From positions 1-11,099 of the forward strand of contig CAYGDM010000037.1 of the NCBI GenBank assembly GCA_964348685.1: DNA of 11,099 nucleotides, read 5' to 3'. Shown piece by piece: positions 1 through 6,808 of this stretch (the first letter of the stretch is position 1; the number at the start of each line of letters is the position of its first letter). The position numbers and the translations under genes were made by a program. A model generated the notes under the pieces. The model searched no databases and was not told the DNA's origin. It saw only the letters and a list, made by a program, of their open reading frames with translations. This DNA is from DALYDP01 sp964348685. GTDB lineage: Bacteria; Patescibacteriota; Gracilibacteria; Peribacterales; Peribacteraceae.

Positions 1-182
1 CGCACGTGTCGACCTCGCCCACGATGGCCGACCTCACGACGGAATCGATCGGGGAAGGCGACTACCGCCAGATCGTCCTGCGACTGAAAGACGAGAAGAA
101 GGGGGGTGCGCCCAGCCGCGGCAGCGAAGAACTGACGCCGGTGATCGCGGCGGACGACGGGTTGGAGAACCTCGATATTTAA
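1..182 (+). CDS. 3' end of an unidentified gene (partial, about 59 residues)
   Basis: The open frame runs in from the left edge (first full codon at position 3) and stops at TAA 180-182. The visible tail includes TMADLTTESIGEGDYRQIVL and ends in an acidic stretch, DDGLENLDI. Composition and codon use fit the neighbouring high-GC genes, so this looks like a real coding end. I do not recognise the family from this tail, and the active part of the protein lies outside the window. The stop is one base before the left inverted repeat of the DUF559 unit, so that unit inserted, or evolved, directly against this gene's 3' end. No terminator other than the hairpin of that repeat is visible. Confidence 0.7.
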   Translation, partial: HVSTSPTMADLTTESIGEGDYRQIVLRLKDEKKGGAPSRGSEELTPVIAADDGLENLDI

Positions 183-183
183 C

Positions 184-237
184 TGCCTCACCCCCGACCC
201 CTCTCCCGCAACCCCGTTCTCCCACCCGGGAGAGGGG
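184..237. repeat. Left hairpin repeat of the DUF559 unit (CCTCTCCC/GGGAGAGG family)
   Basis: It starts with a 23-base outer sequence (184-206) that recurs inverted at 649-671 with 20 of 23 bases identical. Next to and overlapping this is a perfect 11-bp stem: CCCCTCTCCCG at 198-208 pairs with CGGGAGAGGGG at 227-237 around an 18-base loop. The repeat is read as coding on the minus strand, where it supplies about the last 16 residues (SPLPGGRTGLRERGRG) and the stop of the DUF559 gene. The same CCCCTCTCC/GGAGAGGGG theme recurs at 616-657 and 7239-7328. Confidence 0.8.
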
Positions 238-592
238 AGAGCGCTTGTCGAATCTTTTGCAAAACAATAGGCATTTGATCACGCACATCATCATTTGTGA
301 ATCGAACAAGCTTGTAACCTCTTTTTCGTATTTCCTCTTCGCGATCGTGGTCATATTCCTGTTGTGTCTCATGAACATGACCGTCGATTTCGACAATCAA
401 CTGTGCTTGGCTGCAGAGAAAATCGACAACAAACCAATCAATGGGTACTTGGCGCCGGAATTTATATCCATCCAATCGTCGTCCACGCAATGCCGACCAC
501 AACATCGCTTCTGCTTCGGTCATATGCTTACGCAACGAGCGTGCGTATAAGATTTTCCTGCGTCGACGTTGTGCGAATGTTTCGGAATTCAT
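188..592 (-). CDS. DUF559 family endonuclease-like protein
   Basis: The product is a 134-residue protein of the DUF559 family, small Vsr-like proteins thought to have the PD-(D/E)XK nuclease fold. Visible family features are LRKHMTEAEAMLWSALRGRR near residue 30, KFRRQVPIDWFVVDF in the middle with the conserved Asp, then LIVEIDG (Glu and Asp of the presumed active site), and a C-terminal GYKLVRFTNDDV. I chose the ATG at 592. The open frame extends to 793, but the upstream part would encode repeat and antisense sequence with no family match. In addition, a TATCGT box at 599-604 places a likely transcription start on this ATG. No Shine-Dalgarno is visible. The last ~16 residues and the stop are encoded by the left hairpin repeat. 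The actual substrate is unknown; repair, restriction or self-spread are all possible. Confidence 0.85.
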   Translation of the reverse strand: MNSETFAQRRRRKILYARSLRKHMTEAEAMLWSALRGRRLDGYKFRRQVPIDWFVVDFLCSQAQLIVEIDGHVHETQQEYDHDREEEIRKRGYKLVRFTNDDVRDQMPIVLQKIRQALSPLPGGRTGLRERGRG

Positions 593-604
593 GCAACGAC
601 GATA
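593..604 (-). promoter_or_regulatory. Putative leaderless -10 box of the DUF559 gene
   Basis: On the minus strand TATCGT (604 to 599) is followed by six bases, CGTTGC, and then the ATG at 592. It has the same spacing as the other leaderless starts in the window. No convincing -35 is visible, so this is weaker than the galU case. Confidence 0.4.
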
Positions 605-615
605 CGACAAAATTT

Positions 616-671
616 CCCCTCTCCTGGCGGGGCGTGCGGTCGTGTGCAGGAGAGGGGCTAGGGGTGAGGCA
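616..671. repeat. Right hairpin repeat of the DUF559 unit
   Basis: A perfect 11-bp stem is formed by CCCCTCTCCTG (616-626) and CAGGAGAGGGG (647-657) around a 20-base loop. The outer 23 bases (649-671) are the inverted partner of 184-206. On the minus strand the repeat lies just upstream of the DUF559 start. The stem differs from the left copy by a base-paired change (CCG/CGG there, CTG/CAG here), so the pairing is preserved while the sequence varies. Confidence 0.8.
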
Positions 672-698
672 AAATCACGTTCTCTGCGAAGAAAGAAC

Positions 699-1784
699 TT
701 AGCCCCGAACCGCCTTCCACTCTTCCAAAATCTTCTTCTCTTGCTTGGAGAGTTTCGTCGGGATTTCGACGACGACTTCCACGTAATGATCACCCGTGCG
801 CGAGCGGCCGAGTTCCGGTAGACCTTTGCCTTTCAGTCGAAGAACTTGTCCCGGCTGCGTGCCGGCGGGGAGCGTGACCGTCACCGTTCCCTGGATCGTT
901 TCCACGTCCATCTCCGCGCCGAGGATCGCGTCGACCGCCGAGACCGTCATCGACGATTTCAGATCCGCACCTTCGCGCTCGAAACGCTTATCGGGTTTCA
1001 CGCGCACCGTGACGTACAGATCGCCCGCTGCTTGTCCGCGCAAACCCGCGTCGCCCTGGCCACTGAGGCGCAGTTGCTGCCCGTCGTCGATGCCCGCGGG
1101 AATATCGACACCAACGATTTCAGTCTGCTGCGTGCGTCCTTCGCCTTTGCACGTCGGGCATGGAGTCTCCGGGATCGTGCCGCTTCCTTGGCAGGCGTTG
1201 CACACAGCTCTCTGCTGTACCTGGCCAAAAATCGAGTTCACCACGCGCGTGGTCTGGCCCGTGCCGCCGCACGTCGAACAGGTCACGGTCTTCGCGCCTT
1301 TCGCCGCGCCGGACCCCGTACACGTCTGGCATGACCTGATCCGCGAAAGCCGCAGCTGCACCGTTTTCTTCTCGAGTGTGTCTTTGAGGTCGATCTCCAC
1401 CGCGACGCTACGGTCCTGCCCCTGCGTCCTTCGACGCCCTCCACCGCCGCCACGACCACCGAAGAAATTTTCGAACAAGTCACCAAGGTCCCCCGCATCA
1501 CCGCCGAAACCCTGCTGGAATCCGGAGAAATCAAAACCGCCAGCGCCTCCGCCGGGTCCGGCTTGCCCGCTCGTGCGGCCGAACTGGTCATACGTCCGTT
1601 TCTTCTCCGGGTCGCTCAACGTTTCGTACGCTTCGTTGATCTCCTTGAATTTCGATTCGGCGGTTTTGTCACCCTTGTGCTTATCGGGGTGCCATTCCTT
1701 GCTCATGCGCCGGTACGCCTTCTTGATATCGTCGGCGGACGCGGACTTTTCTATGCCGAGAACGGAGTAGGGATTGATCGCTAT
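699..1784 (-). CDS. dnaJ: Chaperone protein DnaJ (Hsp40), no canonical start codon
   Basis: This is the DnaK co-chaperone, which delivers unfolded proteins and stimulates DnaK ATPase. Taking the ATA at 1784-1782 as start gives 361 residues in the full class I layout. The J-domain has PYSVLGI, then DDIKKAYRRM and the HPD triad at 32-34. A Gly/Phe-rich linker covers about 70-115. Four zinc modules CxxCxGxG begin at Cys152, Cys169, Cys195 and Cys209, followed by the C-terminal substrate-binding domains. The reading frame is open to a stop at 1812-1814, but no ATG, GTG or TTG lies upstream of ATG 1706. Starting at 1706 would remove J-domain helices I and II just before HPD. ATA GCG sits where ATG GCG would be expected, so either AUA is used or the start was lost by mutation or sequencing error. 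dnaK and grpE are not in the window. Confidence 0.9.
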   Translation of the reverse strand: MAINPYSVLGIEKSASADDIKKAYRRMSKEWHPDKHKGDKTAESKFKEINEAYETLSDPEKKRTYDQFGRTSGQAGPGGGAGGFDFSGFQQGFGGDAGDLGDLFENFFGGRGGGGGRRRTQGQDRSVAVEIDLKDTLEKKTVQLRLSRIRSCQTCTGSGAAKGAKTVTCSTCGGTGQTTRVVNSIFGQVQQRAVCNACQGSGTIPETPCPTCKGEGRTQQTEIVGVDIPAGIDDGQQLRLSGQGDAGLRGQAAGDLYVTVRVKPDKRFEREGADLKSSMTVSAVDAILGAEMDVETIQGTVTVTLPAGTQPGQVLRLKGKGLPELGRSRTGDHYVEVVVEIPTKLSKQEKKILEEWKAVRG

Positions 1785-1797
1785 GTGCCGCAGTGTA
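1785..1797 (-). promoter_or_regulatory. Putative -10 box of dnaJ next to its ATA start
   Basis: On the minus strand TACACT (1797 to 1792) is preceded by TG and followed by GCGGCAC, then ATA. The predicted transcription start falls within one base of the ATA. The same hexamer serves galU. No good -35 is visible. Confidence 0.4.
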
Positions 1798-1832
1798 CAG
1801 CAGAAAGCGACCTAGAAACGACCGACGTTTTA

Positions 1833-1847
1833 TGGTATACTTATTCG
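1833..1847 (+). promoter_or_regulatory. Extended -10 promoter, leaderless start of the surface operon
   Basis: TGG precedes TATACT (1836-1841), giving the extended -10 form TGnTATACT. Six bases (TATTCG) separate it from the ATG at 1848, so the normal transcription start falls on the A of the ATG. The -35 region is poor, which is usual for extended -10 promoters. It is divergent from dnaJ. Confidence 0.7.
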
Positions 1848-2852
1848 ATGTCTTCGAATGCCCTGCACCGGCTGAACTTGGGATTCCAGGCGATGGGAAT
1901 TTCCCTCGGAATCGCCGCTGTTGCAGTGATGGTTCCTGCTCTGATTCCTTCGAACGTTCCGACGCAGGCGCTCATCGCCCGGCAGAAACAACAGGCCACC
2001 TGGGTCGTGATCGACGAGCAGGAAGTAATGAGCGGCTCGACGGTACCACCCGACGTAAACGTCGTCTTCCACGTGCCTCTCACTATCAGCAAAATCAACC
2101 GTGAAGTACTCCTCGGCTTGCGGGGAAAAGAGGTGCGCTACTGGGGCTACTGCTACCCGGAGAACGACGCGGAATCGACGGTAGCCAAACGCACGGGCCT
2201 GAAGGGCCTGCTGTTCCTCTCGGAGAAAGAACGCGAAGTGCGCGCGGCCCAAGCGAAGGCCTCGCAGCCGAAGTACAGCCTCACCAATTTACCGACGCGC
2301 GACGAAGCCCTGCGCGCGGCCGCCGGACCGGTGAAGACGGAGATCCGCCACCAAATCGATTTCTTCAAGGGAGGGCAGCTCTGCTATCTCATGACCGACG
2401 AAGTGCTGGCGATCGCACTGGACGACGACGGTGACCGCATCAACAACCGCCTTGAACGCGACCTCGGTACCGATGAACTCCTCGAAGACAGCGACGCCGA
2501 CGGCATCCTGGATGGAATCGAATACAAATACGGCACCGAACCCTCGATGCGCGACACGGACCTCGACGGCGTGATCGACGGTATCGAAGATAGTGACTGG
2601 AACGGCCTCGTGAACAAAGGAGAAACCGACCCGCGCATGCTCGACACGGATCGCGACGGCATGTGCGACGGCATCTGCCGCGACAAGCTAAGCAATGGTC
2701 AGGTGCTGTACATCGGCGAAGACCGGAACCTGAACGGCAACGTCGACAGCGGCGAAACCGATCCGCTGCTCGAGGACACTGATGGCGACGGCACGTACGA
2801 CTTCCAGGAATATCTCGTGTGCCTCACGCAAGGCAGGCGCGCGTGCAAATAA
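1848..2852 (+). CDS. Membrane-anchored protein with thrombospondin type 3 calcium-binding repeats
   Basis: The product has 334 residues. Residues 14-33 form a hydrophobic segment that serves as signal anchor or uncleaved signal, so most of the protein should lie outside the membrane. Residues 52-185 form a domain I do not recognise, containing RGKEVRYWGYCYPEND near 92-107. Residues 191-321 carry several Asp-rich repeats of the type DxDxDGxxDxxE: DDDGDRINN, DSDADGILDGIE, DTDLDGVIDGIE, DTDRDGMCDG, DRNLNGNVDSGE and DTDGDGTYDFQE. These are thrombospondin type 3 or calcium-loop repeats, known to bind Ca2+ and act as rigid spacers. Cysteines lie at 273, 277, 325 and 333 near the end. The frame is open upstream to 1563, but ATG 1848 fits the promoter and puts the hydrophobic segment at the N-terminus. 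The next gene follows after 20 bases. An adhesive or structural surface role is inferred. Confidence 0.8.
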   Translation: MSSNALHRLNLGFQAMGISLGIAAVAVMVPALIPSNVPTQALIARQKQQATWVVIDEQEVMSGSTVPPDVNVVFHVPLTISKINREVLLGLRGKEVRYWGYCYPENDAESTVAKRTGLKGLLFLSEKEREVRAAQAKASQPKYSLTNLPTRDEALRAAAGPVKTEIRHQIDFFKGGQLCYLMTDEVLAIALDDDGDRINNRLERDLGTDELLEDSDADGILDGIEYKYGTEPSMRDTDLDGVIDGIEDSDWNGLVNKGETDPRMLDTDRDGMCDGICRDKLSNGQVLYIGEDRNLNGNVDSGETDPLLEDTDGDGTYDFQEYLVCLTQGRRACK

Positions 2853-2872
2853 ATACCCTCTCCCACTTCGCT

Positions 2873-3388
2873 ATGCGTATCCTCCTCACCCTCCTGGCCC
2901 TCGCGCTCTTCGCCCCACTTCCCGCACACGCGTACCTGACGCCGGAAGAAGTGCTCGAAGAAGAAGACCTCGTCGCCCCGCCGCCGAACGCGCGCGGAGC
3001 CGCAGCCGCACGCGCCGCGCAGGAAGCCGAGTACGACGCACGCGCCGCGGAAGAAGCGGCTACGGAAGAAGACACTGCAAATGACAACGGCGTTCCCGAT
3101 GGCAACACGATCGACGACCTACATGGCTCGGCCGACGAAGAGGAAATGATCGATTGGGAAAGCGACGACGCCGGACTCAACGCCGAAGAACGTCGCGATG
3201 AGCGCGTGCTCGACCGTGTGGAGCGCAACCGCCTGGACGATCAAGGCGTGATTCTCCACGGCAGCGCGACGGACGAGCCCCTCCACGGCGGCGCCCCCCT
3301 GGCTCCGACGGGAAGCGGCACGATCGTGGCCGTTCTCCTCATCGCCGGAGCCATCGGCTACACGCTGCGGAAAGCCATAAAGGCGTAA
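2873..3388 (+). CDS. Acidic secreted protein with LAPTG cell-wall sorting signal
   Basis: The product has 171 residues. Residues 1-20 are a clear signal peptide (MRILLTLLALALFAPLPAHA, cleavage likely after AHA). The mature part is very acidic and rich in Ala, Glu and Asp, with helix-like stretches at 41-65 and 104-120. LHGSA occurs at 83-87 and 128-132, with a related LHGG at 137-140. The end has the three parts of a sortase substrate: LAPTG (143-147), a hydrophobic span (about 150-163) and a basic tail with RK. LAPTG fits the LAxTG motif of class E sortases. I chose ATG 2873 because it starts the signal peptide; the frame extends to 2819 inside the previous gene. It probably forms an operon with the calcium-repeat protein 20 bases upstream. 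No Shine-Dalgarno is visible, no sortase is in the window, and the function is unknown. Confidence 0.8.
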   Translation: MRILLTLLALALFAPLPAHAYLTPEEVLEEEDLVAPPPNARGAAAARAAQEAEYDARAAEEAATEEDTANDNGVPDGNTIDDLHGSADEEEMIDWESDDAGLNAEERRDERVLDRVERNRLDDQGVILHGSATDEPLHGGAPLAPTGSGTIVAVLLIAGAIGYTLRKAIKA

Positions 3389-3405
3389 TTCATCGAACCA
3401 ATCCG

Positions 3406-3440
3406 TGGAGACCCGAACGCATGCCTGGTAGGGTGCGACT
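3406..3440 (+). promoter_or_regulatory. Putative leaderless promoter of recJ
   Basis: TGGAGA (3406-3411) is a weak -35. Seventeen bases later comes TAGGGT (3429-3434), preceded by TGG as in an extended -10. Six bases (GCGACT) then lead to the GTG at 3441. The spacing equals that of the other leaderless starts. Confidence 0.5.
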
Positions 3441-5114
3441 GTGACGCGTCTCTCTTTCACCGGCAAACGATGGATCGACCCCGCGGGCGACGCGTCCGGT
3501 CATCCGCGCGAGATCGTCCGAGCAATCGCGGACACGCGCGGCCTCGGTGAAGAAACGCGCGCCTGGATGGACGCCACGACCTACCCCATGGCGGGCATCG
3601 CAGCCGAACGGGTGAAGAGCGCGATCAGAAACAATGAAACGATCGCCATCGTCGGCGACTACGACTGCGACGGCCTGACATCGACCGCGATTTTGACGCG
3701 CCTGATACAACGCTTGGGCGGCGATCCCATCGTGCGGATCCCGCACCGCCTGCGCGAAGGCTACGGCCTGCAGACGCTGCACGTGGAAGAGATGCTCGCG
3801 AAGAAGGTCACGCTGCTCCTCACGGTCGACACGGGCATCGTTGCGACGAATGCGCTGCAACACGCGAAAGACAAAGGTCTCGACGTGATCATCCTTGATC
3901 ACCACCACTACGCGGACTTGCCGCCCGCGTTCGCGATCCTGCATCCGACCCTCACGACGCTGCAATCGCCACCGGCGGCAGCAGGCGTCGCATTCGCCTT
4001 CGCCCACGCCATCCTCGGCGAGACGTGGCCCGACCGCGATGCGGACCTCGCCCTGGCGGCCATCGGCACGATCGCGGACGTCGTCCCTCTCACGCACGAA
4101 AACCGCGCGATGGTACGCGACGGATTGGCCGCGCTCGGGCGCATGGACCCGGCATCGGGCATCGGGATGCTGCGTGACAGGAGCAACGTCGGGCGCATCC
4201 CCACGAGCGGGGACGTCGCGTTCCGCATGGCGCCCAGGCTCAACGCCGCGGGCCGCCTCGACGACGCAGAGATCGGTCTGCGCGCCCTTCTTGGCGACGC
4301 CGCGAGCGTGGACCTCCTCGAAACACTCAACGCCGAGCGCCAACGCCAGACGCTCAGCTGTATGGAAGAAGCGTTCGCGATGGTGGATGAAGAAAACCTT
4401 CCGGCGTGCGTGTGTGTCGCATCAGCGAACTTCCCCAAAGGCATCATCGGCCTCATCGCGGGGAAGCTCGCGGAGAAGTACGGACGACCCGCCGCGGCGG
4501 TCGCTATCAAAGACGGCATGTGCACGTCATCGCTGCGCGGCATTCCCGGCCACGACATCGCCGGCGCGCTCCGTGCCAATGCGGAATTATTCACGGCGTT
4601 CGGCGGCCACGCGCAAGCGGGCGGCTGTTCATTCCTCGAAACAAACCTCGACGCGGTGAAGCAAGCGCTGCACGACGACGTACTGACATACGTCCGGCCC
4701 GAGGCTCTACTCCCCGTGCTCGCGCTTGATCTCGCGCTGCCTGCGGAGAACGCAACACTCGCATTGGCGGATGCGATGGCGGTCCTCGAACCCTTCGGCG
4801 CGGAGAACCGCGAACCGATCTTCCTCGTGGAAAACGTGACGCTCACCGGCATGCGCACCGTCGGCGCGGACAACCGCCACCTGCAGGCGCGCATGGGTCA
4901 AACGGGCGTCATCGCCTTCGGCCTCGGCCACCTCGCAGCATCTCTCACCGAACCGGTCGACCTCGCGTGCCGCATCACGGCAAACGAATGGAACGGCATG
5001 CGCAAACCGCAATTGTCGGTCGTCGATATTCGCAGCGCTCAGACGGGGGCCAACTTGCCTTCCATCTCGAACACGGCCATCACGGGAACATTGAGGGCCG
5101 AAGCGATTTTGTAA
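3441..5114 (+). CDS. recJ: Single-stranded-DNA-specific 5'-3' exonuclease RecJ
   Basis: RecJ degrades single-stranded DNA from 5' ends in recombination and mismatch or base-excision repair, using Mn2+ or Mg2+. The 557-residue protein shows the DHH phosphoesterase motifs in order: GDYDCDG (72-78), TVDTG (128-132), DHHH (153-156), IGTIADVVPL (208-217) and PRLNAAGRLDDAEIG (265-279). It then shows the DHHA1 signature FPKGIIGLIAGKLA (331-344) and GGHAQAGG (388-395), and a C-terminal OB-fold region to about 531. The start is GTG, supported by a -10 box six bases upstream and the lack of a nearby alternative. The last ~25 codons lie antisense to the XRE gene and go beyond the conserved domain, which suggests an original stop was lost. 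Length is normal for the family. Confidence 0.95.
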   Translation: MTRLSFTGKRWIDPAGDASGHPREIVRAIADTRGLGEETRAWMDATTYPMAGIAAERVKSAIRNNETIAIVGDYDCDGLTSTAILTRLIQRLGGDPIVRIPHRLREGYGLQTLHVEEMLAKKVTLLLTVDTGIVATNALQHAKDKGLDVIILDHHHYADLPPAFAILHPTLTTLQSPPAAAGVAFAFAHAILGETWPDRDADLALAAIGTIADVVPLTHENRAMVRDGLAALGRMDPASGIGMLRDRSNVGRIPTSGDVAFRMAPRLNAAGRLDDAEIGLRALLGDAASVDLLETLNAERQRQTLSCMEEAFAMVDEENLPACVCVASANFPKGIIGLIAGKLAEKYGRPAAAVAIKDGMCTSSLRGIPGHDIAGALRANAELFTAFGGHAQAGGCSFLETNLDAVKQALHDDVLTYVRPEALLPVLALDLALPAENATLALADAMAVLEPFGAENREPIFLVENVTLTGMRTVGADNRHLQARMGQTGVIAFGLGHLAASLTEPVDLACRITANEWNGMRKPQLSVVDIRSAQTGANLPSISNTAITGTLRAEAIL

Positions 5115-5260
5115 GCGAGGAGAATCGACGGGTTCGACTGACCGCGCTCGATCGACATGATCGTCTGACGTGAAACGCCGGTGCGGAGCGCCAATTCTTC
5201 CTGCGTCATGCCATGTTCAAAGCGCAGGCGGCGGATGTGATTCTTGAGTGTGACGGACAT
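5039..5260 (-). CDS. Small XRE-family transcriptional regulator
   Basis: The 73-residue protein is essentially one helix-turn-helix domain of the XRE/Cro type. The sequence RLRFEHGMTQEELALRTGVS, then RQTIMSIERG, QSNPSILLAYKIASALNV and a short tail ending FEMEGKLAPV, resembles the stand-alone YozG-like regulators of Gram-positive bacteria. It has no effector domain. Its last 76 bases overlap the end of recJ tail-to-tail, so transcription of each gene may affect the other. The ATG at 5260 starts the conserved region directly; no strong Shine-Dalgarno precedes it, and a weak TAAGAT box lies 12 bases further up. It lies 59 bases downstream of uppP-dedA on the same strand and could be partly cotranscribed with it. 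Targets are unknown. Confidence 0.85.
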   Translation of the reverse strand: MSVTLKNHIRRLRFEHGMTQEELALRTGVSRQTIMSIERGQSNPSILLAYKIASALNVPVMAVFEMEGKLAPV

Positions 5261-5319
5261 AAGGGGCCACTATCTTACGGAGCGATCGGTTCGGTGCAAG
5301 CGTATTTTGGTGGCGCGAA

Positions 5320-6717
5320 CTAACGGATGATTTTGCGGCGCGCGCGATACCATTTCCAACCTGCCGCAGCCACGACAACGACGCCTCCGATGACGCCGAC
5401 GGACGCTACGATCGACACGACAATGACGACGTTGTCACGCAACAAATAGCCCGCACCGACGGACGTGATACTCCACAATGCGGCGCCGACGACGTTGGCG
5501 ACGAGGAAGCGCGCGGGGTGCATCTTCAGGGCGCCGGCGGCGAACGAAATGGTCGGCCGTAGCGCGCCGACGAACTGCCCCGCGATCACGGCCCACAGGC
5601 CCGCGCGACCAATGAACGCCTCCGCTTTTTTGCGTGCGTCATCGGGCAAACGGAGCGCCCGCTCGATGGCCGGACCAGCGAAGATACCCGCGCAGTAGAG
5701 GGCCGTATTACCGATGAGCGAGGCGGCGAATGCGGCAAGACCGAAAATGAAAACCGAGAGGAGATCGGGCGCAAGGGAGCCCGCGATCACGAGCGCGCTG
5801 ATGCCGGGCGACACGAAACAGAACGGAGGGATGAACTCGACGATCGCGAATGCGAACACGGCGACCCCTCCGACCGCACGGACCGCTTCGCGCGCATGCT
5901 CCGCATCGAGGAACTGGCGCAGGCCGAAGTCTTCGGCCAAGAGGAGCAACGCGAGCGGCACGAGGTACCACGCGAACCACGCGAAGCTGTTGCCGCGGAC
6001 GAACCGCCGCAGGAAGAGGATCGCGACGAGGCTGACCGCGAGCGACATCGCGAACCCGGACACGGACGACGCGACAGGGGGGAAGATAACCTCGCCATCG
6101 AACGCATCGAGGGCGGTCTTCGCGACGGCACCCGCGATGATCGGGATCGCCATGAGGAACGAGAAGTTCAACGCGGACTCGCGGTTGATACCGAGCGACC
6201 GGCCCGTCGCGACCGTGAGACCCGAACGCGACACGCCAGGAAGAATGGCGAACGCCTGCGCGACGCCAATGAGCAACGCCTCAAACCACGTCGGCCCGCT
6301 GAACCGCGCCGCACGCGTCCTACCGAACCACTCGCCTGCGACGAGGCACGCCGCGGTGACGAGAAACCCGACCGCGGCCGCCGTGAGCGACCGTAATTCC
6401 GCGACAGTATCTTGAAAGAAGAGGCCCGCGAGCACGCCCGGCACCGTCGCGAGCACGATCAACCCTGCGGTTTTCCACGACGATGAATCGCGCGAAAGAA
6501 GGCCGCGCAGAAGCGAGAGCCACACGTCACGGAAGCCGACTGCGATCGCGAGCAAGCTGCCGCAGTGCAACAAAATATCGAACCCGAGCGCATCGCGGCC
6601 CGCGATCTCGATGCCGAGAAAGCGCTGCGCCACGACCAAATGTCCGTCGCTCGAAACAGGAAGAAACTCTGTAACACCCTGCACCGCGCCGAGGATGATC
6701 GCGCTAATGACGTCCAT
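5320..6717 (-). CDS. UppP/BacA undecaprenyl-diphosphatase fused to a DedA domain
   Basis: The 465-residue membrane protein has two parts. Residues 1 to ~262 are an UppP (BacA) domain, which removes a phosphate from undecaprenyl diphosphate so the cell-wall lipid carrier can be reused. It shows QGVTEFLPVSSDGHL (13-27; Gln13/Glu17, Ser22/Ser23, His26) and PGVSRSG (160-166, Arg164). Residues ~285-465 match DedA (SNARE-associated) proteins: EFIPPFCFVSPG at 294-305, GQFVGALRPTISFAAG at 380-395 and GAALW at 411-415. DedA proteins such as UptA carry undecaprenyl phosphate back across the membrane. The first Arg of the usual RxxPxxR is Gln381; the second, Arg387, is kept. UppP alone is about 260-280 residues and DedA about 200, so this is a fusion of two complete partners and not a frameshift product. 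AGGGAGG lies 5 bases before the ATG. It is divergent from hsp20. Confidence 0.9.
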   Translation of the reverse strand: MDVISAIILGAVQGVTEFLPVSSDGHLVVAQRFLGIEIAGRDALGFDILLHCGSLLAIAVGFRDVWLSLLRGLLSRDSSSWKTAGLIVLATVPGVLAGLFFQDTVAELRSLTAAAVGFLVTAACLVAGEWFGRTRAARFSGPTWFEALLIGVAQAFAILPGVSRSGLTVATGRSLGINRESALNFSFLMAIPIIAGAVAKTALDAFDGEVIFPPVASSVSGFAMSLAVSLVAILFLRRFVRGNSFAWFAWYLVPLALLLLAEDFGLRQFLDAEHAREAVRAVGGVAVFAFAIVEFIPPFCFVSPGISALVIAGSLAPDLLSVFIFGLAAFAASLIGNTALYCAGIFAGPAIERALRLPDDARKKAEAFIGRAGLWAVIAGQFVGALRPTISFAAGALKMHPARFLVANVVGAALWSITSVGAGYLLRDNVVIVVSIVASVGVIGGVVVVAAAGWKWYRARRKIIR

Positions 6718-6722
6718 AAAAG

Positions 6723-6729
6723 CCTCCCT
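6723..6729 (-). promoter_or_regulatory. Shine-Dalgarno site of uppP-dedA
   Basis: The minus strand reads AGGGAGG, then a short spacer, then ATG at 6717. It is one of only two convincing ribosome binding sites in the window and fixes the start at 6717. Confidence 0.75.
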
Positions 6730-6808
6730 ACCATCTCATAACTGTGGAAGGTGCGCCACTCGTCCTTTTTGCCGTTGCGAAGCCTTCGGATGTATTGTTG
6801 AACAGAAA

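Larger units (their letters stand above)
184..671 (-). mobile_element. Candidate small mobile unit: DUF559 gene between inverted hairpin repeats
   Basis: The ends 184-206 and 649-671 are inverted copies beginning TGCCTCACCCC and matching at 20 of 23 positions. Each end also carries its own 11-bp hairpin. The only gene inside is a DUF559 nuclease-like protein. The unit fits exactly between two unrelated gene ends: the upstream stop is at 180-182 and the dnaJ stop at 699-701. There is no transposase, and I see no clear target-site duplication, so movement would need another enzyme or homing-like copying by the DUF559 protein. Mobility is inferred from the structure, not demonstrated. Confidence 0.45.

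Noticed and set aside
172..683. Target-site duplication around the DUF559 unit
   Set aside because: The bases outside the two ends show no convincing direct match, so none is claimed.
593..793. Longer N-terminus for the DUF559 gene
   Set aside because: The extra 67 codons run through the right hairpin repeat and antisense to the end of dnaJ; family similarity starts only after ATG 592.
796..1770. 324-codon plus-strand open frame over dnaJ
   Set aside because: It is the complement of the DnaJ zinc and Gly-rich regions; its Pro/Arg/Ser-rich composition is a by-product of them.
2854..2864. CCCTCTCCC just before the LAPTG gene as another copy of the hairpin repeat
   Set aside because: It is only a single arm with no complementary partner nearby.
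3390..4894. Two long minus-strand open frames (317 and 328 codons) over recJ
   Set aside because: They are antisense to conserved RecJ motifs, low in complexity, and have no promoter or ribosome site.
5714..6415. 233-codon plus-strand open frame within uppP-dedA
   Set aside because: The UppP and DedA motifs on the other strand explain the sequence; this frame has shadow composition.
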